Assembly: GCA_011524845.1 (NCBI GenBank)
Contig: WTJL01000115.1
Coordinates: forward strand, 1 to 8,528
Direction: 5' to 3'
DNA length: 8,528 nt
Source of the DNA: Flavobacteriales bacterium
GTDB taxonomy: Bacteria > Bacteroidota > Bacteroidia > Flavobacteriales_D > Sanyastnellaceae
Position 1 is the stretch's first letter; the number at the start of each line of letters is the position of its first letter. The position numbers and the translations under genes were made by a program. This document shows, one piece after another, positions 1 through 6,282 of this stretch. The notes beneath the pieces are model-generated. The model had not been told where the DNA came from. It did no database searches and saw nothing but the letters and a program-made list of their open reading frames with translations.

Positions 1-504
1 AACCTGCACTTCGCTTTGGAGGCGTTGCAGGACGTGGACCTGAAGGGCAAGAACGTGCGGATTGAATTGGTGGGACCAGCCGAGGACGAGGCCTACTTGC
101 AACAGCTGCTCGACATGGCCCGTCCGGGCGTGGACGTTGTCCATCGTGGCGCGTTACCGCCCGACCAGTTGGGGGCGGTATGGGCCAAGGCGCACGCGCT
201 TTTGATGCCCACAACCCATGAGAATTTTGGACATGCAGTGGTGGAAGCGTGGGCGCACGGTCGGCCGGTGATGCTGAGCGACCAAACCCCTTGGAGGGGG
301 TTGCAAGAGGCCGGCCTCGGCTGGGACTTGCCGCTTGACAAAGAGGCCTGGAGGCGTGGACTGTCGGAGGCGCTTGCTTGGGACCAAGCTTCTTGGGAAA
401 ACCTGTCTCGGGCATGCGTCGACAAGCACCGAGGCTTGGTGGAAGACGCAACATTGGTGGAGGACAACCGGGCCCTCTTCGAGGCCCCTTGGCCAAGCGC
501 GTAA
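1..504 (+). CDS. Glycosyltransferase family 4 (GT-B fold), C-terminal part, 5' partial
   Basis: This is the C-terminal half of a GT-B retaining glycosyltransferase of the GT4 (glycosyl transferases group 1) type, about 167 residues. The reading frame is open from base 1, so the true start lies upstream of the window. A TTG at 16 is internal. Seen: a strand-loop pattern with LVGP followed by DEAYLQQLL, the segment GALPPDQLGAVWAKAHALLMPT, and the E-x7-E signature ENFGHAVVE, whose two glutamates are encoded at 220-222 and 244-246. In the family this motif binds the nucleotide-sugar donor. A GRPVMLSD stretch follows, typical of the donor-site loop. The missing N-terminal domain would bind the acceptor, so donor and acceptor cannot be named. 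Likely roles are cytoplasmic-face synthesis of surface polysaccharide or glycolipid. The next gene starts 9 bases after the stop, suggesting co-transcription. The family call is confident; the specific function is unknown. Confidence 0.88.
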   Translation, partial: NLHFALEALQDVDLKGKNVRIELVGPAEDEAYLQQLLDMARPGVDVVHRGALPPDQLGAVWAKAHALLMPTTHENFGHAVVEAWAHGRPVMLSDQTPWRGLQEAGLGWDLPLDKEAWRRGLSEALAWDQASWENLSRACVDKHRGLVEDATLVEDNRALFEAPWPSA

Positions 505-513
505 CTTGGTCCC

Positions 514-1476
514 ATGAACACCTCCAACCGCGTTTGCGCCCTGCTGGGCATCGAGTACCCCATCGTTCAAGCAGGCATGGTGTGGTGCAGCGGTTGGGAG
601 TTGGCGAGCGCGGTGAGCAACGCCGGGGGACTGGGGGTCTTGGGCGCAGGAAGCATGTACCCGGAAGTGTTGAGGGAGCACATCGCCAAAGTGAAGGCTG
701 CCGCACCGGGAAAGCCGTTTGCGGTCAATGTGCCTCTGCTGTACCCTGCCGTGGAGGAACACATGGCGAGCATCGTGGAGTTGGGCGTGCCCATTGTCTT
801 CACCAGCGCGGGAAACCCCCGGACGTGGACGCAACATTTGCACGACCACGGCATTGTGGTGATCCACGTGGTGAGCAGCGTCAAGTTCGCCCTGAAGGCT
901 CAAGATGCCGGGGTGGATGCGGTGGTCGCGGAAGGCTTTGAAGCCGGGGGCCACAACGGCCGCGAGGAGACGACCACCATGTGTTTGGTTCCGTCCGTGG
1001 CCGACGCATGCGAGGTTCCTGTCATCGCAGCAGGGGGGCTTCACGACGGCAGGTCCATTCTCGCCGCGATGATGTTGGGTGCGGAAGGCGTTCAGCTGGG
1101 TTCGCGGTTTGTGGCTACGCCCGAGAGCTCCGCGCACCAGGCCTTCAAGTCGGCGGTGCTCGACGCGGGGGAAGGGTCCACGAGTTTGGAATTGAAAGAT
1201 GTGACCCCCGTGCGGCTGTTGCACAATCCGTTTGCACAGGAGGTCATGAAGGCCCAGCAATCGGGGGCCACCCCTGAGGAACTGCGCGCCCTGTTGGGCC
1301 GAGGAAGGGCGAAGAAAGGCATGTTCGAAGGCGACTTGAACGAGGGGGAGTTGGAGATCGGCCAAATCGCGTCCATGCTCCACGACCTCGAGCCGGCAGG
1401 CGATTTGGTGCGCAGGCTTGTGACCGAGTGCCGCGAACTGGGCGGCCCCGGGTTGGGCGGGCGGTTTGATTTCTGA
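514..1476 (+). CDS. Nitronate monooxygenase / FabK-like FMN-dependent oxidoreductase (NPD family)
   Basis: A complete 320-residue TIM-barrel flavoenzyme of the 2-nitropropane dioxygenase/nitronate monooxygenase family, which also contains enoyl-ACP reductase II (FabK). Seen: an N-terminal PIVQAGM strand (residues 16-22) at the usual FMN phosphate/ring position, the NAGGLGVLGAG loop (36-46), the family signature EGFEAGGHNG (140-149) with His147 as the expected catalytic residue, the AAGGLHDGR loop (172-180), and GAEGVQLGSRF (189-199), typical of FMN-phosphate binding. The length fits bacterial family members. Class I nitronate monooxygenases oxidise alkyl nitronates using O2; FabK reduces enoyl-ACP with NAD(P)H. 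The sequence alone does not decide between these. No fatty-acid genes lie next to it, so the broad family name is safer. The ATG lies 9 bases after the glycosyltransferase stop and has no evident Shine-Dalgarno sequence, as is common in Bacteroidota. Confidence 0.9.
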   Translation: MNTSNRVCALLGIEYPIVQAGMVWCSGWELASAVSNAGGLGVLGAGSMYPEVLREHIAKVKAAAPGKPFAVNVPLLYPAVEEHMASIVELGVPIVFTSAGNPRTWTQHLHDHGIVVIHVVSSVKFALKAQDAGVDAVVAEGFEAGGHNGREETTTMCLVPSVADACEVPVIAAGGLHDGRSILAAMMLGAEGVQLGSRFVATPESSAHQAFKSAVLDAGEGSTSLELKDVTPVRLLHNPFAQEVMKAQQSGATPEELRALLGRGRAKKGMFEGDLNEGELEIGQIASMLHDLEPAGDLVRRLVTECRELGGPGLGGRFDF

Positions 1477-1518
1477 GGCGGGGGATTTGTGACCTCAGAG
1501 ACCCTGCGCGGTGCAGGG
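1472..1518 (+). terminator. Two tandem GC-rich hairpins, possible transcription terminator
   Basis: Two inverted repeats follow the end of the nitronate monooxygenase gene. The first has arms TCTGAGG (1472-1478) and CCTCAGA (1493-1499), spans the TGA stop and has a 14-base loop. The second has arms CCCTGC (1502-1507) and GCAGGG (1513-1518) with a 5-base loop, and is the stronger hairpin. No U-run follows, so this is not a textbook intrinsic terminator. It may slow or end transcription of the upstream pair before the secreted-protein gene, or it may only stabilise the 3' end. The terminator role is inferred from position and base pairing only. Confidence 0.4.
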
Positions 1519-1591
1519 ATGTCGTACATTCCAACTCATTGACCGTCAAGGCCTCGCTAGGGACCAAGACCTATTTTACAAACGTCGACCT

Positions 1592-4444
1592 ATGAACTGC
1601 ACCCGCCTCACCCCCGTGTTGATCGCCCTTGCCGGCTGGCTTGGAGCGTCCCCGATGGCCCAAGCCCAATCGTTCACCAACGGCAACACCGCCTTGCCCA
1701 CGACCTACAACAGTGGGGGGTGCGTGGGGTTTGCCGATTTGGACGGCGACGGGTACGACGACTTGGTCATTTTGGACCAAAGCCGCGTGTTGCACACCTT
1801 GTACCAGGCGCCGAATGGCACGTTCACCGATTTCAACTTGGGCAACGTGTCGGGATCGAGCCAATGGGGCATGTGCGTGGGGGACTTTGACAACGACGGC
1901 CACAAAGACGTGTTCAGCGGCGGGTCGTACGACGGGGTGCACCTCATGCACATCACCGCGCCGGGGCAAGGAACCCTCTCGGCCCTTGGAAACGGTTCGA
2001 TGTTCATGCAGGCCTGCAACATGGCCGACATCGACCAAGACGGCGTGCTGGACGTGTTTGCGTGCCACGACGACGCGGTGAGCCGCCTGTGGAAAGGCGA
2101 CGAGGCCGGGGCATTGACCAACAACCAGGCTTTGATGCCGCTGACCGACTACGACACGGGAGCGTACCCCAACACGGACCACAGCGGCAACTACGGTTCT
2201 GTGTGGACGGACTTCGACCGGGACGGGGATGTGGACCTGTACATCGCCAAGTGCCGTCAGTTTGTGAACGACCCGCAAGACCCCCGTCGCATCAACCAGC
2301 TCTGGGTCAACGACGGGCAAGGCAACTACACGGAGGAGGCGGCGGCCCGTGGTTTGGTGTTCTTCGAGCAAAGCTGGACGGCCGACTTTGCGGACATTGA
2401 CAACGACGGCGATTTTGACTGTTTGGTGACCAACCACAGCACGACGTTGTTGCTTTTGGAAAACGACGGCACCGGGAATTTCACGGACATCACCGCCGGA
2501 AGCGGACTCGAGGTGACGGGGTTCTTTTTGCAAGCCAAGCTCGAGGACTTTGACAACGACGGGTACGTGGATTTGGTCTACAGCGGAGGGGCGCACGCCT
2601 ATTTCAAGAACAACGGAGACCAAACCTTCACCAACGTCCCCAACATGTTCCCTTACGGCGACACCATGCACAGCTTCGCCACAGGCGACGTGAACCGCGA
2701 CGGCCAAATCGACCTCTACGCGAGCTACGGCAACAGCTATGTGAGTCCGGACAACGGCAACGACGACGTGTTGTGGATCAACAACGGCAACCCCGGACAG
2801 CACTGGATCACCTTTGAGCTGGAGGGCTTTCAATCCAACCGCGATGCGGTGGGCGCGACGGTGGAGATCACCGGCACCTTTGGCACGCAGGTCCGCAGCG
2901 TTCGGGCGGGAGAGAGCTACGGCATGACGTCGACGTTCTCGTGCCACTTTGGCTTGGGTGCAGCGGATGCGGTGGAGACGGCGACGGTGTTTTGGCCCAG
3001 CGGACTGACCACCGAGTTGGCGGCGCCTGCCATCGACCAGTATCACACGGTGTTGGAGGTTCCGTGCACGGTGCCGTTGGAAATCACGGCGTCCACCACG
3101 GAGTTGTGCCCGGGCGACGCGGCCATTTTGATGGCTCCGTCCGGATTTGCCTCGTACCAGTGGAGCGACGGAACGACAGCGGGGAACATGCTGGAAGTGA
3201 CGACGGCGGGGGTGTATTCCTTGACCGCTTTCAACGGGGAGGGTTGCGCAGGCATCTCCAACACTGTGGTGGTCGAGGTCCTGGATGGCTCGGTGGCCCC
3301 TGTGGTGAGCGTGGAGGGAGACGACTTCCTGTGCGCGGGCAGCACGTGGACGTTGACGGCCAGCGACGGCTTCTCCTACGTGTGGAACAACGGATCGACA
3401 GAACCCAGCATTGAGGTGGGGGCGTCGGGACAATACACCGTTCAAGTGGAAGACCAATGCGGCAACTTGGTGGGGTCCGAACCGGTGGAGGTGGTCGTGT
3501 TTGACGGCCCCACAACGCCGCCAGCCACGTCGCCCGACACCACGTTGGCGTCTCCTGGGTCGGTCGTGTTGACGGCTTCGGCCGACGCCGGACAGGAGCT
3601 TCGGTGGTTTGACGCCGAAGTGGGAGGCACGCTGCTCGCCGAGGGGCCGACGTTGTCGTTGCCGGCGGTCACCGCTTCTGCGACCTACTGGGTGGAGTCC
3701 AGCCAATCCACGGTGGGGCCCTCCGGCATGGGGGGCGAGGAGGCCACGCAACCTGGAGGACAGTACCACACCAACAGTGCGCGCTGGCTGGAGTTTGACG
3801 TGTTTGAGCCCATGCGGTTGGTGGACGTGACGTTGTTCGCCAACGGCACCTACGACCGAGGTTTTGAGATCATTGACGACATCGGACAGGTGTTGTGGTC
3901 GACGACTGCGACAGTGACCGACGGGGAGTTTGTGCTGCCGATTGGGGTGGAACTTGAGCCAGGGACCAACTACGGCTTGCGATGCACCACAGGGGACCCT
4001 CAATTGTGGCGAGAGGGCACGGCCTCGACGCTGACCTACCCCTACGATTTGGCGGGGCTTGGCAGCATCACCAACAGCACCGCTGGCCCAAGCTTGAGTT
4101 ACTACTACTTCTTCTACCGGTGGAACGTCGAGAGCACCTTGGACGTGGAGTGTGTGAGCGCACGGGCAGACGTCGACGTGGTGGTGACGCAGTGCACCGA
4201 CCCTGCGGCGTGCAACTACAACCCCGCGGCGGTGGTGGACGATGGGTCGTGCGAGTACGCGTCCTGTGCGGACACCTGTGAAGGAGACATCAACAGCGAC
4301 GGCAGCATCACGGTGAGCGACTTGCTCTTGGTGCTGGCGGAGTTTGGGTGCGTGGACGGGTGCGACAGCGACGTGGACGGCGACAGTGCCGTCAGTGTGG
4401 CCGATTTGCTCGGGCTGCTCGCCGTGTTTGGCGCGGTGTGCTGA
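1592..4444 (+). CDS. Large secreted FG-GAP/VCBS-ASPIC/UnbV protein with Ig-like, jelly-roll and dockerin-like C-terminal modules
   Basis: A predicted exported protein of 950 residues. Residues 1-25 form a signal peptide (Arg5, a hydrophobic LIALAGWLGA core, cleavage likely after AQA). This supports the ATG at 1592 over a GTG at 1511 that would add 27 charged residues. Domains in order: seven FG-GAP/VCBS calcium loops of the DxDxDGxxD type (residues 49-374, likely an integrin-like beta-propeller); an ASPIC/UnbV domain (about 403-476, with HWITFELEG, NRDAVGA and FGLG); two similar Ig/PKD-like segments (494-563, 568-637); a third Ig-like segment (641-703); a beta-rich jelly-roll-like module (about 720-850, ending YYYFFYRWNVES); a CTDPAACNYNP...DDGSC motif (868-887); and a paired EF-hand dockerin-like tail ending in Cys950. 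No catalytic site is recognised. A surface role in binding or adhesion is inferred. It has no canonical type IX secretion tail that I can see. Its stop is 2 bases from that of convergent uvrC. Confidence 0.9.
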   Translation: MNCTRLTPVLIALAGWLGASPMAQAQSFTNGNTALPTTYNSGGCVGFADLDGDGYDDLVILDQSRVLHTLYQAPNGTFTDFNLGNVSGSSQWGMCVGDFDNDGHKDVFSGGSYDGVHLMHITAPGQGTLSALGNGSMFMQACNMADIDQDGVLDVFACHDDAVSRLWKGDEAGALTNNQALMPLTDYDTGAYPNTDHSGNYGSVWTDFDRDGDVDLYIAKCRQFVNDPQDPRRINQLWVNDGQGNYTEEAAARGLVFFEQSWTADFADIDNDGDFDCLVTNHSTTLLLLENDGTGNFTDITAGSGLEVTGFFLQAKLEDFDNDGYVDLVYSGGAHAYFKNNGDQTFTNVPNMFPYGDTMHSFATGDVNRDGQIDLYASYGNSYVSPDNGNDDVLWINNGNPGQHWITFELEGFQSNRDAVGATVEITGTFGTQVRSVRAGESYGMTSTFSCHFGLGAADAVETATVFWPSGLTTELAAPAIDQYHTVLEVPCTVPLEITASTTELCPGDAAILMAPSGFASYQWSDGTTAGNMLEVTTAGVYSLTAFNGEGCAGISNTVVVEVLDGSVAPVVSVEGDDFLCAGSTWTLTASDGFSYVWNNGSTEPSIEVGASGQYTVQVEDQCGNLVGSEPVEVVVFDGPTTPPATSPDTTLASPGSVVLTASADAGQELRWFDAEVGGTLLAEGPTLSLPAVTASATYWVESSQSTVGPSGMGGEEATQPGGQYHTNSARWLEFDVFEPMRLVDVTLFANGTYDRGFEIIDDIGQVLWSTTATVTDGEFVLPIGVELEPGTNYGLRCTTGDPQLWREGTASTLTYPYDLAGLGSITNSTAGPSLSYYYFFYRWNVESTLDVECVSARADVDVVVTQCTDPAACNYNPAAVVDDGSCEYASCADTCEGDINSDGSITVSDLLLVLAEFGCVDGCDSDVDGDSAVSVADLLGLLAVFGAVC
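1736..2713 (+). repeat. Seven FG-GAP/VCBS calcium-loop repeats within the secreted protein
   Basis: Seven copies of a D-x-D/N-x-D-G-x-x-D loop start at residues 49, 98, 146, 207, 268, 319 and 366, at 47-61 residue intervals. Examples are DLDGDGYDD, DFDNDGHKD, DIDNDGDFD and DVNRDGQID. At the DNA level several copies share GACAACGACGG cores. In integrin-alpha-type propellers these loops bind calcium, and seven copies match a seven-bladed propeller. The repeat count is read directly; the fold and calcium binding follow from the family. Confidence 0.85.
4193..4252 (+). other. CTDPxACNYNPxA...DDGSC Cys-bounded short module (protein motif)
   Basis: Residues 868-887 of the secreted protein form a 20-residue unit beginning CTDPAACNYNP and ending DDGSC, with cysteines at 868, 874 and 887. 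Very similar units are common, often in tandem, in large surface proteins of marine Bacteroidota (from memory, not searched). Here it occurs once, as a hinge between the jelly-roll-like module and the dockerin-like tail. Its function is unknown. The acidic residues and cysteines suggest a small disulfide- or calcium-stabilised fold, which is inference. Confidence 0.7.
4286..4441 (+). other. Dockerin-like paired EF-hand C-terminal tail (protein domain)
   Basis: Residues 899-950 contain two 12-residue EF-hand-type calcium loops. Loop 1 is D899-x-N901-x-D903-G with D910 at position 12. Loop 2 is D927-x-D929-x-D931 with D938 at position 12. Each is followed by a hydrophobic helix (LLLVLAEFG and LLGLLAVFG). 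This matches type I dockerin geometry. Cysteines at 892, 896, 920, 924 and 950 bracket the loops, and the last residue is Cys. Dockerins pair with cohesins in cellulosomes, but no cohesin is seen in this window. In this setting a sorting, anchoring or assembly tag is a reasonable inference. Confidence 0.75.
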
Positions 4445-4446
4445 GG

Positions 4447-6246
4447 TCAGGCGTTTGACCCGTGGAAGTGCACGCGCACGGCGCGGGCCACTTTGAGGTT
4501 GACGACGTCCAGGAGGGCTTTTTCCGAGGCCTCTGAAATGGCTTTGACGTCCCCAAACGCCGTCATCAGCGCTTGACGGGTCTTGGGGCCCACGCCCGGA
4601 ATGTCGTCCAACTCGGAATGCAGGAAAGCCTTGCTGCGGCGCTTGCGGTGGTGGGCCAGAGAGAACCGGTGGGCTTCGTCGCGCATTTGCTGCACCACGC
4701 GGAGGGTGGGCGAACGCTTGTCGAGGTAGATCGGCACGCTGTCGCCGGGGAAGTAGAGTTCTTCCAGCCGCTTGGCGATGCCCACAAACGCAATTTTTCC
4801 TCGAAGCCCGAGTTCGTCGATGGCCTCCATGGCGTGGGAAAGTTGGCCTTTGCCGCCGTCGATGACCACCATTTGAGGGAGCGACTCACCTTCGTCGCGC
4901 AGCCGCTTGTACCGGCGGTACACCGCCTCTTTCATGCTGGCAAAATCGTCCGGCCCCTCGACCGTACGGATGTTGAATTTGCGGTAGTCGCGCTTCGCGG
5001 GTTTGCCGTTGCGGAACACCACGCAAGCGGAGGCGGGATTGGTGCCGTGGATGTTGGAGTTGTCAAAGCATTCCATGTGCACGGGATGCTCCTTCAGCCG
5101 GAGGTCGTGCATCATCGTTTCCATGAGGCGGTCCTTGGCCGCGTCGGGGTCCACTTGCTCGAGCTGTGCGTGGCGGTCGCGCATGGCAAACTGGGCGTTG
5201 CGCAGGCTCATGTCGAGCAACTTCTTCTTGTCCCCGCGCTGGGGCACGAGGCATTCTGCACCCAGCACCTCCACATCGACTTGGGCCAGCACGGTGCGGC
5301 TGGCGACGTCGAAGCGGTCCCGAATCTGGGGAATGGCCGCGGAGAGGATTTCTTCGTCTGACTCGTCGAGGCGTCGACGGAATTCGAGGGTTTGGCCTTG
5401 CACCACGGCACCGTTGTGGATGCGCATGAAGTTGACAAACGCCGACTTCGCGTCGCTCACCACCCCGTAGACTTCCACGTCCGAGACGGTGGGGTGCACC
5501 ACGGTGCTCTTGGCCTGGAACTTGTCGACGGCGAGGAGCTTGAGCTTGAGGCGCTCGGCTTCTTCAAAACGCAGGTCGCCCGCGGCCTCCATCATCGATT
5601 CCTTCAACGCGCTTTTCACCTCTCCGAGGTTGCCCTTCAACACATGGCGGATGGCCGCGATGCTGTCGTTGTAGGCCTCTTCCGTTTGCTTGCCCACGCA
5701 GGGCCCCATGCAGTTGCCGATGTGGTATTCCAGGCACACCCGAAACTTGCCTTTGGCGATGTTGTCCTCCGTCAGGGCCAGGCTGCAGGTGCGAATGGGG
5801 TAGAGCTTCTTGCAGAGGTCGAGCACGGCGTGCATGCCCTTGACGTTGGAGTAGGGCCCAAAATATTCGCTCCCGTCTTTCCGCACCTGACGGGTGGGAA
5901 AGATGCGGGGGAAGCGCTCCTTTTTGAGAACGATGAAGGGGTACGTCTTGTCGTCTTTGAGCTGGATGTTGTAGATCGGCTTGTGCTCTTTGATCATGTT
6001 GTTTTCCAGCAACAAGGCGTCGGCCTCGCTCGCGGTCACGATCCATTGCACATCCCGAATCTTCTTCACCAGCAGCCGCGTCTTGCCGTTGTGGTCTTGC
6101 TTGGTGAAGTAGCTGGCGACGCGTTTTTTGAGGTTTTTGGCCTTGCCGATGTACAGCAATTTCCCGTCCCCATCGAAGTGCTGATAGACGCCCGGTTCAT
6201 GGGGCATCCGGTCGAGGATCGCTTGGATGTGGTCGGTGGTCGCCAT
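4447..6246 (-). CDS. uvrC: UvrABC excinuclease subunit C
   Basis: A complete 599-residue UvrC, the nuclease that makes both incisions around a DNA lesion after UvrA/UvrB recognition, in the cytoplasm. Seen: an N-terminal GIY-YIG domain (PGVY 18-21, YIG 32-34, Arg42, Glu81 in LLLENN) for the 3' cut; four cysteines C154, C171, C179 and C183, whose last three have the spacing of the Fe-S cluster cysteines described in E. coli UvrC; a UVR helical hairpin (about 205-240) for UvrB binding; an RNase H-like domain (ECFDNSNIHG 392-401 with Asp395, VVIDGGKGQL 460-469 with Asp463, and His526 in DEAHRF) for the 5' cut; and C-terminal helix-hairpin-helix motifs (DDIPGVGPKTRQAL 547-560). The ATG at 6246 puts PGVY at the family's usual position. 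The frame stays open upstream to 6744, but that extension is antisense to the oxidoreductase gene. All key residues look intact. It is divergent from the oxidoreductase across 36 bases. Confidence 0.97.
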   Translation of the reverse strand: MATTDHIQAILDRMPHEPGVYQHFDGDGKLLYIGKAKNLKKRVASYFTKQDHNGKTRLLVKKIRDVQWIVTASEADALLLENNMIKEHKPIYNIQLKDDKTYPFIVLKKERFPRIFPTRQVRKDGSEYFGPYSNVKGMHAVLDLCKKLYPIRTCSLALTEDNIAKGKFRVCLEYHIGNCMGPCVGKQTEEAYNDSIAAIRHVLKGNLGEVKSALKESMMEAAGDLRFEEAERLKLKLLAVDKFQAKSTVVHPTVSDVEVYGVVSDAKSAFVNFMRIHNGAVVQGQTLEFRRRLDESDEEILSAAIPQIRDRFDVASRTVLAQVDVEVLGAECLVPQRGDKKKLLDMSLRNAQFAMRDRHAQLEQVDPDAAKDRLMETMMHDLRLKEHPVHMECFDNSNIHGTNPASACVVFRNGKPAKRDYRKFNIRTVEGPDDFASMKEAVYRRYKRLRDEGESLPQMVVIDGGKGQLSHAMEAIDELGLRGKIAFVGIAKRLEELYFPGDSVPIYLDKRSPTLRVVQQMRDEAHRFSLAHHRKRRSKAFLHSELDDIPGVGPKTRQALMTAFGDVKAISEASEKALLDVVNLKVARAVRVHFHGSNA

Positions 6247-6248
6247 CG

Positions 6249-6278
6249 TTGAACGAAGGTAGGTCGCGCAGTACTTTG
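6249..6278 (+). promoter_or_regulatory. Candidate Bacteroidota-type promoter for the SDR oxidoreductase gene
   Basis: A TTG at 6249-6251 lies 20 bases upstream of TACTTTG (6272-6278). This resembles the Bacteroidota -33/-7 arrangement (TTG, 19-21 bases, TAnnTTTG), but the -7 element is one base short between TA and TTTG. The ATG at 6283 is only 4 bases further on, so the transcript would be nearly leaderless. The 36-base gap must also hold the divergent uvrC start. On the minus strand a TACCTTCG (6261 down to 6254) is a weaker -7 candidate for uvrC, with no TTG at the expected distance. Confidence 0.3.
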
Positions 6279-6282
6279 CGGC

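Noticed and set aside
154..1383. 409-codon minus-strand open frame across the glycosyltransferase and nitronate monooxygenase genes
   Set aside because: It spans two well-supported plus-strand genes, has low-complexity composition, and shows no domain.
1539..1579. TTGACC (1539-1544) and TATTTTAC (1572-1579) as a promoter for the secreted-protein gene
   Set aside because: The spacing is about 27 bases (30 if TTG is taken as -33), too long for a sigma70-type or the Bacteroidota -33/-7 arrangement.
1511..1591. GTG start at 1511 for the secreted protein
   Set aside because: It would place 27 mostly polar and charged residues before a clear signal peptide; it also starts inside the second hairpin.
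1571..4003. 810-codon minus-strand open frame antisense to the secreted-protein gene
   Set aside because: The product is His/Val/Arg-rich with no recognisable domain, and the plus strand encodes clear ordered domains. GC-rich Asp/Gly repeat codons leave the antisense frame free of stops.
4573..6252. Long plus-strand open frames (4573-5361, 5392-6252) opposite uvrC
   Set aside because: They are shadows of uvrC; the minus-strand product carries all the UvrC motifs.
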